From assembly GCA_001873065.1 (NCBI GenBank), contig MNYM01000034.1, positions 29,998-93,997 of the forward strand: 64,000 nt of DNA, written 5' to 3'. The notes beneath the pieces are model-generated. The model made no database searches. It saw only the letters and a list, made by a program, of their open reading frames with translations, and had not been told where the DNA came from. The translations under genes and the position numbers were made by a program. Positions 30,274-39,305 of this stretch are shown piece after piece; position 1 is the stretch's first letter, and each line of letters begins with the position of its first letter. The stretch is from Flavobacteriaceae bacterium CG2_30_31_66. Lineage in GTDB: Bacteria; Bacteroidota; Bacteroidia; Flavobacteriales; Flavobacteriaceae.

Positions 30274-32634
30274 ATGAAATCAGACATAACTTTACTCAAC
30301 AAAGAGAGAAAATTAAATTTTTGGCAACCTTTTGAAAATCTACTTTTAAAAGAATTTATAGAGCTCTCTATACCAGAAAAAGAATTGCCAGAAATATTGT
30401 TTGTTACTTCATATCCGCCAAGAGAATGTGGCATTGCAACATATTCAAATGATTTGATTGATGCACTTAATAATCAGTTTGAAAATAGTTTTAAAGTGAC
30501 TGTTTGTGCGCTAGAATCGGACAATGAACAACATATATATCATCAAAAACCATCATTTATTTTAAATACTGATTTCAGAAACTCTTTCGTGAAAACAGCT
30601 TTCGGAATTAGTAGAAATTCGAATATAAAATTGGTAGTTGTACAGCATGAGTTTGGATTTTTTGCAAAAAATGAAAAAGAGTTTTCAAAATTTATCGAAC
30701 AAATTTCACAACCAATTGCAGTTGTTTTTCATACAGTATTGCCAAATCCGGATAAAACTTTACAATCCAGCATACAATATCTTGCTGAAAATTCGTCTTC
30801 AATCATTGTGATGACCAAAAGTGCAGCTACCATATTAAAAGAACATTACAAAATTCCCGAAGGAAAAATTACGATTATTGCTCATGGAACCCATTTGTTG
30901 CCTCCAACAGATAAAAAACAACTTAAAGAAAAATATCAATTTACAGGCAAAAAAATCCTTTCCACTTTTGGATTATTGAGTTCAAGTAAAAATATTGAAA
31001 CAACTTTAGAAGCCTTGCCTAGCATTGCAAAAGTGCATCCAAATGTGTTGTTTTTGATTCTTGGAAAAACGCATCCAACAATTTTGAAAAATGATGGAGA
31101 AAGTTATCGAGAAATGCTAAAAGCAAAAGTAACCTCATTAAAGATTGAAAAGCATGTGAAATTTATCAATGAATATTTGCAATTGCCCATTCTTTTAGAA
31201 TATTTATTACTTACGGATGTTTATTTATTTACTTCCAAAGAACCAAATCAAGCTGTGAGTGGCACTTTTTCGTATGCAGTAAGTTGTGGTTGTCCTGTAA
31301 TTTCAACACCAATTCCACATGCAAAAGAAGTTTTGAGCAATAATAGTAGCATTTTTATCGATTTTGAAAACCCAAACCAATTATCAGAAGCTGTGATTTC
31401 GTTGTTGAGTAATGATAAATTACGAGCTGAAATTTCTTCCAATAACTTGCATAAAATGGCTTCAACAGCTTGGCAAAATTCAGCGATTTCACATGCGCAG
31501 CTTTTCAAAAAAATAGCATCAAAAGATATAAAATTGAGTTTTGCATTGCCAAAAATCAACCTGAATCACATAAAAAATATGACCACTGAAGTTGGAATGA
31601 TTCAGTTTTCAAAAATCGCAATTCCAGATATAAAAACTGGGTATACTTTAGATGACAATGCAAGAGCTTTGATTGCAATTGCACAGCATTATGAACTTTT
31701 TGAAGATTTAAAAGATTTAAAATTGATGAATACCTATCTTCAATTTATAGAACATTGTATAAAATATGATGGTGCTTTTTTGAATTATGTAAATGAAGCA
31801 AAGGATTTTGGTGCACAAAATTATGATGAAAACTTAGAAGATAGCAATGGAAGAGCCATTTGGGCTTTGGGATATATTGTTTCATTAAAAGAAATTTTAC
31901 CAATCAATTTTATTAATAAGGCTCTTGAATTGCTAGAAAAAGCACTGCCAAAATTATCAAAAATTCATTCTACTAGAGCCATGGCTTTTATCATTAAAGG
32001 CTTGCATTATCAGAAAAAAACAGAAAATTTATACATGTTAAAGGAGTTTGCAAATAGGTTGACGCAAATGTTTAGACATGAAAAATCAAAAAACTGGTTT
32101 TGGTTTGAAAACTATCTAACGTATAGCAATAGTTTGTTGCCTGAGGCCATGCTTTGTGCATATTTGAGTACACAAAATAAAGTTTATAAAGAAGTAGCTA
32201 TTGAAAGTTTTGAATTTTTACTATCAGAAATATTTTTAGAAAATAGAATTCAAGTAATATCTAACAAAGGTTGGCATTTGAAAGACAAAACCATTGAAAA
32301 ACCTGTTGGAGGTGAGCAACCTATTGATGTTGCTAACACAATTATAGCTTTAGAAAAATTTTATGATGCATTTCATAATGAAGATTATAAAGAAAAAGCT
32401 TTCATTGCATTTGGTTGGTTTTTAGGTAATAATCACTTAAATCAAATTGTTTACAATCCTTGTACAGGTGGTTGTTATGATGGAATCGAAGAACAAAATG
32501 TAAACTTAAATCAGGGAGCAGAATCTACATTGAGTTATTTAATGGCGCGACTTTCTATGCAAAGAATACTTGCCATGGAACATCAAAACGAAAATTTTCA
32601 CATAGAAAATGCTTATGAGATCGCAGTGATTTAG
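30274..32634 (+). CDS. GT4-type glycosyltransferase fused to a C-terminal helical (alpha/alpha toroid-like) domain
   Basis: N-term FVTSYPPRECGIATYSNDL, GT-B donor motif region; after ~res 425 a glycosidase/epimerase-like helical region incl. CTGGCYDGIEEQNVNLNQGAESTLSYLMARL. Confidence 0.8.
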   Translation: MKSDITLLNKERKLNFWQPFENLLLKEFIELSIPEKELPEILFVTSYPPRECGIATYSNDLIDALNNQFENSFKVTVCALESDNEQHIYHQKPSFILNTDFRNSFVKTAFGISRNSNIKLVVVQHEFGFFAKNEKEFSKFIEQISQPIAVVFHTVLPNPDKTLQSSIQYLAENSSSIIVMTKSAATILKEHYKIPEGKITIIAHGTHLLPPTDKKQLKEKYQFTGKKILSTFGLLSSSKNIETTLEALPSIAKVHPNVLFLILGKTHPTILKNDGESYREMLKAKVTSLKIEKHVKFINEYLQLPILLEYLLLTDVYLFTSKEPNQAVSGTFSYAVSCGCPVISTPIPHAKEVLSNNSSIFIDFENPNQLSEAVISLLSNDKLRAEISSNNLHKMASTAWQNSAISHAQLFKKIASKDIKLSFALPKINLNHIKNMTTEVGMIQFSKIAIPDIKTGYTLDDNARALIAIAQHYELFEDLKDLKLMNTYLQFIEHCIKYDGAFLNYVNEAKDFGAQNYDENLEDSNGRAIWALGYIVSLKEILPINFINKALELLEKALPKLSKIHSTRAMAFIIKGLHYQKKTENLYMLKEFANRLTQMFRHEKSKNWFWFENYLTYSNSLLPEAMLCAYLSTQNKVYKEVAIESFEFLLSEIFLENRIQVISNKGWHLKDKTIEKPVGGEQPIDVANTIIALEKFYDAFHNEDYKEKAFIAFGWFLGNNHLNQIVYNPCTGGCYDGIEEQNVNLNQGAESTLSYLMARLSMQRILAMEHQNENFHIENAYEIAVI

Positions 32635-32780
32635 GAAGCTACGATATTTTTTAAACTTTTTATTGAGTTCATTTTGTAACAAAAGATACCATTTTATGTC
32701 AAATAGAGCGAAAATAAAAAGTTTTTTTATTTGCTGATTTTCTGAATCAACATTTTATCAAACTAAAAAATATATTACAA

Positions 32781-33278
32781 ATGGAAAAAAAATGGATGAA
32801 AAAAAGTGAAGGAAAATTCTCTTTGATTGTTGATAATACTGCTATTGGTAACATGGAAATTTCTTCAAAAACGACAATTTCGAAAGCAATTTGTACACTT
32901 GGAGAGCAAAAATTCACGATTCAAAAAACAGGTTTCTGGAAAAACAATAGAGAAGTTTTAGACAATTCAGGGCAAATCATCGCAAAAATTTATAATGAAA
33001 AATGGTTTGCGAGTTCCTCAATTCTTGACTATAAGAACAAAAAATATAAAATCGTTTCACGTAACAATCCTTTGGTTGAGCTTGTGATTTTAGAGCAAGA
33101 AATTGAATTGTTAGCTTATGGCTTAAAAACTGAAAAGAAAGAAATAAAAGTGCAAATTTCCATGAATAAAAAAACTACAGATTTGCTTTTTGATTTCATT
33201 CTTTGGTATTTATTTGCGCCAATTATAGCAGAAAATGCTGACGATAATGTTGTTTTTCAGATGCTTTTGAGCGTTTAA
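32781..33278 (+). CDS. Hypothetical protein
   Basis: 165 aa intact ORF with upstream spacing suitable for an RBS. Confidence 0.6.
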   Translation: MEKKWMKKSEGKFSLIVDNTAIGNMEISSKTTISKAICTLGEQKFTIQKTGFWKNNREVLDNSGQIIAKIYNEKWFASSSILDYKNKKYKIVSRNNPLVELVILEQEIELLAYGLKTEKKEIKVQISMNKKTTDLLFDFILWYLFAPIIAENADDNVVFQMLLSV

Positions 33279-33344
33279 ACAACTTCCTTTTTTTAAAAAT
33301 TTCAATAAATTTAGATTTTTCTTCAAAAAATACACCCCGTAAAT

Positions 33345-33366
33345 CCCCAGTGTTTAAGGGGTTTTC
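33345..33366 (+). terminator. Weak intrinsic terminator
   Basis: CCCC-AGTGTTTAAG-GGGTTTTC. Confidence 0.4.
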
Positions 33367-33459
33367 TTAATAATAAAATTTTAAAAACCTCTTTGGGCTT
33401 GGTTGTTGCACTATAGCTATGGCAGACTCTATTAGTTTGCGTTAATCAAACAGGAAACT

Positions 33460-34020
33460 ATGAAACTTTATATTAAGTATATGGTGAGTCAACGTTGTAA
33501 ATTATTGGTAAAAGAAGAATTGAATAAATTAGGAATTGATTTTGTGGTTGTTGATTTGGGTGTTATTGAAACATTTGAAGATATCAGTCCTTTGCAACAT
33601 GAAATCTTAAGAGAAAACCTAAAAAAATCGGGTTTGGAATTGTTAGACGACAAGCGCAGTGTTTTGGTAGAGTCTATTAAAAAAGTAATTATTGAACTCA
33701 TTCATCATGATAATGAAGTCCCAAAATCAACGTATTCTGATTTTATTAGTGATAAATTAGGATATGATTATACGTATTTGGCAAATGTATTTTCAGAAGT
33801 GAAAGGAATTACAATTCAACAATTTATCATCCTCAATAAAATTGAGCGAGTAAAAGAGTTGATACTCTATGACGAACTTTCGTTTAATGAAATCGCTTAC
33901 CAAATGAGTTATAGTAGCCCAGCGCATTTATCAAATCAATTTAAGAGGGTTACAGGTCTTACACCCTCCTATTATAAAACCATTGCAGAAAAGAGAAGAC
34001 TCAACCTTGAAAATGTGTGA
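33460..34020 (+). CDS. Short AraC-family regulator with HMA-like N-terminal domain (copy 2)
   Basis: MKLYIKYMVSQRCKLLVKEELNKLGIDFVVVDLGVIE...; HTH LSFNEIAYQMSYSSPAHLSNQFKRVTGLTPSYYK. Confidence 0.87.
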   Translation: MKLYIKYMVSQRCKLLVKEELNKLGIDFVVVDLGVIETFEDISPLQHEILRENLKKSGLELLDDKRSVLVESIKKVIIELIHHDNEVPKSTYSDFISDKLGYDYTYLANVFSEVKGITIQQFIILNKIERVKELILYDELSFNEIAYQMSYSSPAHLSNQFKRVTGLTPSYYKTIAEKRRLNLENV

Positions 34021-34083
34021 TTTATGTAAAACATTGAAATTATTGTGTAACATAATATGTTGATTATTGAGAGAAATTTGCAG

Positions 34084-34112
34084 ACGCTAAGAAACTTATT
34101 TCTTAGCGTTTT
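34084..34112 (+). terminator. Intrinsic terminator
   Basis: ACGCTAAGAAA-CTTAT-TTCTTAGCGTTTTT. Confidence 0.8.
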
Positions 34113-34125
34113 TAAATAAGAAAAG

Positions 34126-36414
34126 ATGAAATCAACAAAATTACTTTCACTAATTGCGTTTATAATAATTGTGTTGTTTGCAGGCTGTAAAAAAGACACT
34201 TTTGAAGAAGTTATTGGAGAGTGTCCAATTGTGGTAGCCACAAACCCAGATGATAAAACTGAAAATGTTCCTCGAGAGGAGACAATTACAGTTACCTTCA
34301 ACAAAGAAATGAATCCAAGCACCATAAACAATGCTTCAATCATTTTACAAAGTCAATCAGGACAAGTACCAGGAATCGTAACTTTTCAAGGCGAAACTGC
34401 CACATTCAATCCAACAGGACTTTTAGCTTATAGTACAGTTTATACAGGAATTGTAAAAACCTCTGTAAAAGATACCAGTGGTAATGCTTTACAAGTAGAA
34501 TATATTTGGACTTTTACGACGATATCTCCAACTTTACCGATAGTGATTTCCTCGGATCCAGAAAATTTAGCAACCAATGTTCCTCTAAACAAGGTAATTA
34601 CTGCTACTTTTAACAAGGAAATGAATCCATTAACTATTATTGGAACAAATGTAACTATTTCTTCTAACGGAAATGCGATTGATGGAGTTGTAACTTATGC
34701 AAATAGTGTAGCTACTTTTACACCAACTTTACCATTATTGTCAAACACAGTTTATACCGGAAAAATAAGTAAAAATGTTGAAGATCTTGAAGGTTTTAAC
34801 CCAACAGATGATTATACATGGACATTCACAACACTTGAAGTTATTCTTCCTGTAATTGTTTCAACTGATCCAATAAACTTGGCTACCAATGTTCCCTTGA
34901 ACAAAATTATCTCTGCGACTTTTAGTAAAGACATGAATCCGTTGACTATTATTGGAACGAATGTTACCGTTTCAGCTAATGGAAACCCAATTGCTGGGGT
35001 GGTTACGTATGCAAATAAGGTTGCAACTTTTACACCTACTTTACCACTAGCACAAAACACAATATTTACAGGAAAAATTAATAAAAATGTTGCTGATACA
35101 GAAGGGTATAATCTTGCGAATGATTATACTTGGACGTTTACAACGCTACAAATTGTTCCTCCTACAGTAATTTCCACAGATCCTCAAAACCTTGCAAATG
35201 GTGTTGCTTTGAACAAAATTATCAAAGCGACTTTTAGCAAAGCAATGAATCCTTTAACAATTATTGGAGCGAATGTTACGGTTTCAGCCAATGGAAATCC
35301 TATTAATGGAGTTGTAACATACTTAAACAATATAGTAACTTTTACGCCAGCAACAGCACTTTTATCAAACACAACTTATACTGGAAAAATCAGTAAAAAT
35401 GTAGAAGATACTAGTGGAGTAAATCTTGTAGCTGATTATACTTGGACGTTTACCACGCTTCAACCTGTCGCACCAACAGTAATTTTAACGGATCCTGATA
35501 ACCTTGAAACTGGTGTTGCTTTGAACAAAACAATTACTGCAACTTTCAGTGAGTCAATGAATCCGTTGACAATTACGAATAATAGTTTTATTGTGACCAA
35601 TAATGGAAATGTAATCAATGGAATTGTAATTGCTAATGGAAATACTGCTACGTTTAACCCAAATTTAAATCTTGAATCCGGTAAAACATACATAGCCACT
35701 ATTACAACTGCTGCTCAAAACTTGTCAGGAACTGCAATGGAATCTAATTATACTTGGACGTTTTCAACAAACGCAGCTTTAGGTCCTAATGGAATTGACC
35801 TTGATTGTGTGTCTCCTTTTGGAATCATTGCAGGTTCAACTGTTACAAACACAGGACCAACAATTGTTGACGGTAATCTTGGATTAAGTCCTGGTTCAGC
35901 TGTAACTGGTTTCCCTCCAGGAACAGTAGTAAATGGAACAATCAAAATCAATGATACAGAGGCAAATAATGCTAAAAACTGTTTAACAGCTGCTTATATT
36001 GACGCTGCAGGAAGATCATTAAATGTTATTGTAATGGCGAATGGCGAATTGGGTGGTTTAACACTTGCGCCAGGATTGTATAAAGCTCCAGGTGGTTCTT
36101 TTGACATCACAAGTGTTGATTTAACATTGGATGCACAAGGTGACCCAAATGCAGTTTGGATTTTCCAAATGCCGTCTTCAACATTATCTGTTGGAAATGG
36201 TGTGAAAGTAATTCTTGCAGGTAATGCCTCTGCTAAAAATATTTTTTGGCAAGTAGGTAGTTCTGCAACAATTGGTACCACAGCTCAAATGAAAGGAACT
36301 ATCATGGCAGACCAATCAATCACATTGAAAAATGGGGCTGTATTATTGGGTAGAGCACTTGCAATGACAGGAGCTGTTACACTTGAAAATAATGCTGTAA
36401 CCATACCTCAATAA
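34126..36414 (+). CDS. Lipoprotein with about five tandem Ig-like (Big_5-like) repeats and a C-terminal DUF3494 ice-binding-like domain
   Basis: Lipobox LFAGCKK; repeats ATFxKxMNPLTIIGxNVTxSxNGNxIxGVVTY...YTWTFTT; C-term FGIIAGSTVTNTGPTIVDGNLGLSPGSAVTGFPPGTVVNG... NAVWIFQMPSSTLSVGNGVKVILAGNASAKNIFWQVGSSATIGTTAQMKGTIMAD. Confidence 0.92.
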   Translation: MKSTKLLSLIAFIIIVLFAGCKKDTFEEVIGECPIVVATNPDDKTENVPREETITVTFNKEMNPSTINNASIILQSQSGQVPGIVTFQGETATFNPTGLLAYSTVYTGIVKTSVKDTSGNALQVEYIWTFTTISPTLPIVISSDPENLATNVPLNKVITATFNKEMNPLTIIGTNVTISSNGNAIDGVVTYANSVATFTPTLPLLSNTVYTGKISKNVEDLEGFNPTDDYTWTFTTLEVILPVIVSTDPINLATNVPLNKIISATFSKDMNPLTIIGTNVTVSANGNPIAGVVTYANKVATFTPTLPLAQNTIFTGKINKNVADTEGYNLANDYTWTFTTLQIVPPTVISTDPQNLANGVALNKIIKATFSKAMNPLTIIGANVTVSANGNPINGVVTYLNNIVTFTPATALLSNTTYTGKISKNVEDTSGVNLVADYTWTFTTLQPVAPTVILTDPDNLETGVALNKTITATFSESMNPLTITNNSFIVTNNGNVINGIVIANGNTATFNPNLNLESGKTYIATITTAAQNLSGTAMESNYTWTFSTNAALGPNGIDLDCVSPFGIIAGSTVTNTGPTIVDGNLGLSPGSAVTGFPPGTVVNGTIKINDTEANNAKNCLTAAYIDAAGRSLNVIVMANGELGGLTLAPGLYKAPGGSFDITSVDLTLDAQGDPNAVWIFQMPSSTLSVGNGVKVILAGNASAKNIFWQVGSSATIGTTAQMKGTIMADQSITLKNGAVLLGRALAMTGAVTLENNAVTIPQ

Positions 36415-36504
36415 TTTTAAAAAAAAATAAAAGAATACATTATGAAATTAATAATAAATAGTAAAAATGCTAAAAGTGGTATTTATCTTCCAAATAGGAA
36501 ATCA

Positions 36505-38499
36505 ATGAAAAACCTACTGATAAGCACACTGTTCATTGCCGTATTAGGTGCGACAATAACATCACAATCTCAAAACACAACCCAAACCAATCCATCTTGG
36601 TGGTTTGGGGTTGTTACAGGATCAAACTTTAATTTCTATGAAGGAAGTACAAAAGAAATTAACTCGACTTTTTCAACAACACAAGCGTTTCACAACGGTT
36701 TTGGAACTGGTCTTTTTCTTGGTTTGTCTTTAGAATATTATAAACCAAAAACTCAATTAGGTTTGATGTTGCAAGTTGCTTATGACAATCGTAAAGGAGA
36801 TTTTGATCAAATAATCACAACTTGTGATTGTCCTGCTGATTTATCTGCAAATTTAAGTTATTTATCTATTGAACCAAGTTTGCGTTTTGCACCATTTAGA
36901 AATGGGTTTTATGTTTATGGAGGACCACGTTTTGCCTTTAATTTAGACAAATTAGACAATTCATTTACTTACCAAATTCACCAAAATCCAGCACTTCCTC
37001 CGCATCCTGTAAGTCCAGAAATTAAAGGAGATTTTAGCAACATGGAAAAATCATTAATTTCAATGCAAATTGGTGTTGGTTATGACATTCCTATTTCTTC
37101 ACAAAATCGTAGAACTCAATTTGTGGTTTCTCCTTTTGTGTCTTATCAACCTTATTTTGGTCAAAATCCAAGAACAATTGAAACTTGGAACATCACAACC
37201 ATTAGAGCTGGTTTTACTATCAAATTAGGAGTGGCGAAAGAAATGTTAACTACTGAAGAAGAAGATGAAACTGTGGTGATTTATGAGAAAACACCAAAAA
37301 TTGATTTCAAAGTAACTTCTCCAGAAAATATTCCTGCTGAAAGAAAAGTGAAAGAAACATTTCCTTTAAGAAACTACGTATTCTTTGACTTAGGTTCTAC
37401 TGAAATACCAAATCGTTATGTGAAAATCAAAAAAAGTGAAGTAACTGAATTTCATGAAGAGCAAATTGAAATGTTTACTCCTGAAAATCTTTCTGGTCGT
37501 TCAAAAAGACAAATGGTAGTATATTATAACATCTTGAATATTCTTGGTGATCGATTAGTAAAAAATCCAAATGCAAGTATCAAATTAGTTGGTTCTTCTG
37601 AGGTAAATAAAGAAGATGGACTTAAAATGGCTGAATCTGTAAAAACATATTTAGTGGATGTTTTTTCAATCAATCCCACAAGAATTGCAACCATTGGAAA
37701 CATTGAGCCAACCATTCCATCACGTCAAAAAGGTGAAAAAGAAGAATTAATTCTTTTAAAAGAAGGAGACCGTAGAGTTTCAATTGAAAGTGCTTCGCCA
37801 GAAATGTTGATGCAATTTCAAAATGGTTCTAACACACTTTTAAAACCAATTGAATTTGAAGTCATACAAGAAGCTCCTATTGACAGTTATGTTTTTATTG
37901 AAAATAAAGATGCAAACAAAATATTTACTTCTTGGACTCTCGAAAGTAAAGATAAAAACGGGGTTGTAAAAACATTTGGTCCTTATACAGAAGACAACGT
38001 GAGTATTCCTGGAAAAGAATTTTTAGGAACAAATGCAAGCGGAACTTATGAAATGAAAATGATTGGAACTACCAAAAGTGGTAAAAAATTCGAGAAAATT
38101 ACCAGTACTGATATGGTTCTTTGGATGCCTGCTGAAACAGATATTTCAAAAAGATTCAGTATTTTATATGAGTTTGACGATTCAAATGCCATCAATATTT
38201 ATGACAAATACATCACCGAAATTATTGTACCATCAATTCCTAAAAACGGAAAAGTGATTATTCATGGTCATACTGATATGATTGGAGACGAAAATTATAA
38301 CCAAAACTTATCTTCAAAAAGAGCTCTTGATGTAAAAGACATCATGCAAAAAGCCTTGTCATCAAAAGGTAGAAATGATGTTTCTTTCGAAGTAAAAGGT
38401 TTTGGAGAAAATAAAGACTTAGCTCCTTTTGAAAACAATCAACCAGAAAAACGTTTTTATAATAGAACTGTGATTATTGATATTATTTCAAAAAAATAA
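36505..38499 (+). CDS. OmpA-family protein with N-terminal beta-barrel-like region
   Basis: Signal peptide MKNLLISTLFIAVLGATITSQSQ; C-term VIIHGHTDMIGDENYNQNLSSKRALDVKDIM. The ORF's first Met (36442) is upstream of the likely start. Confidence 0.85.
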   Translation: MKNLLISTLFIAVLGATITSQSQNTTQTNPSWWFGVVTGSNFNFYEGSTKEINSTFSTTQAFHNGFGTGLFLGLSLEYYKPKTQLGLMLQVAYDNRKGDFDQIITTCDCPADLSANLSYLSIEPSLRFAPFRNGFYVYGGPRFAFNLDKLDNSFTYQIHQNPALPPHPVSPEIKGDFSNMEKSLISMQIGVGYDIPISSQNRRTQFVVSPFVSYQPYFGQNPRTIETWNITTIRAGFTIKLGVAKEMLTTEEEDETVVIYEKTPKIDFKVTSPENIPAERKVKETFPLRNYVFFDLGSTEIPNRYVKIKKSEVTEFHEEQIEMFTPENLSGRSKRQMVVYYNILNILGDRLVKNPNASIKLVGSSEVNKEDGLKMAESVKTYLVDVFSINPTRIATIGNIEPTIPSRQKGEKEELILLKEGDRRVSIESASPEMLMQFQNGSNTLLKPIEFEVIQEAPIDSYVFIENKDANKIFTSWTLESKDKNGVVKTFGPYTEDNVSIPGKEFLGTNASGTYEMKMIGTTKSGKKFEKITSTDMVLWMPAETDISKRFSILYEFDDSNAINIYDKYITEIIVPSIPKNGKVIIHGHTDMIGDENYNQNLSSKRALDVKDIMQKALSSKGRNDVSFEVKGFGENKDLAPFENNQPEKRFYNRTVIIDIISKK

Positions 38500-38521
38500 T
38501 TAATAATACATCTGAAAACTC

Positions 38522-38558
38522 AAAAAAAGAGCTGCTTGCTCAGTGGCTCTTTTTTATT
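38522..38558 (+). terminator. Intrinsic terminator
   Basis: AAAAAAAGAGC-TGCTTGCTCAGTG-GCTCTTTTTTATTTT. Confidence 0.75.
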
Positions 38559-38658
38559 TTTTGACAATTATTTTCTGATGCGATGGTATCAAAAAGAAAA
38601 AATTACAATAAAACTTGTCCTATTCATTTTATCATAAAAATTAAACTACTTTTTAACT

Positions 38659-39219
38659 GTGAAATTATATTTAAAATATATGGTCAGCCATCGTTGTAAA
38701 ATGAGGGTAAGAGAAGAACTTAAGAAATTAAATATTCCCTACATTTCTATTGATTTAGGAGTCATTGACATTGAAGGTGAACTTTCAAAAAAGAAACGTA
38801 ATCAATTGAAAATAAATTTAAAAAACTCTGGACTTGAATTATTAGAAAACAAGCGAAGTGTTTTAGTTGAAAAAATTAAAAACCATATTATTGAACTGAT
38901 TCAACCAAATATCAAAGCACAAAAAGAAAATTATTCTATTCTAATAAGTGAAAGATTGGGCTATGATTACACCTATCTCTCTAATGTTTTTTCAGAGGAA
39001 AAAGGCATTACTATTCAACAATTTATCATTGTGATTAGGGTTGAAAAAGTAAAAGAATTGATAATGTATAATGAGCTTTCATTGAAACAAATTGCCAATC
39101 AAATGCAATATAGCAGTGCAGCACATTTGTCTAATCAGTTTAAAAAAATTACAGGTTCAACACCTTCCTATTTTAAAGGAAATATCCACAAAGAGAGATG
39201 TAATATTGAAACTATTTAA
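38659..39219 (+). CDS. Short AraC-family regulator with HMA-like N-terminal domain (copy 3)
   Basis: KLYLKYMVSHRCKMRVREELKKLNIPYISIDLGVIDIE...; HTH LSLKQIANQMQYSSAAHLSNQFKKITGSTPSYFK. Confidence 0.87.
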   Translation: MKLYLKYMVSHRCKMRVREELKKLNIPYISIDLGVIDIEGELSKKKRNQLKINLKNSGLELLENKRSVLVEKIKNHIIELIQPNIKAQKENYSILISERLGYDYTYLSNVFSEEKGITIQQFIIVIRVEKVKELIMYNELSLKQIANQMQYSSAAHLSNQFKKITGSTPSYFKGNIHKERCNIETI

Positions 39220-39252
39220 TTTCTTAAATTCATTAAAAATACTACCTACCGG

Positions 39253-39285
39253 AAAAGTAGCTATCCAAAAGATAGCTACTTTTTC
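39253..39285. terminator. Bidirectional intrinsic terminator
   Basis: AAAAGTAGCTATC-CAAAA-GATAGCTACTTTT. Confidence 0.85.
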
Positions 39286-39305
39286 AATTATTTAAAAAAC
39301 TAAAA

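Noticed and set aside
34812-36281. Chain of minus-strand ORFs (34812..35060, 35184..35372, 35460..35699, 35748..35951, 35994..36281)
   Set aside because: Mirror ORFs antisense to the Ig-like/DUF3494 gene. Their mutual similarity just reflects the sense repeats.
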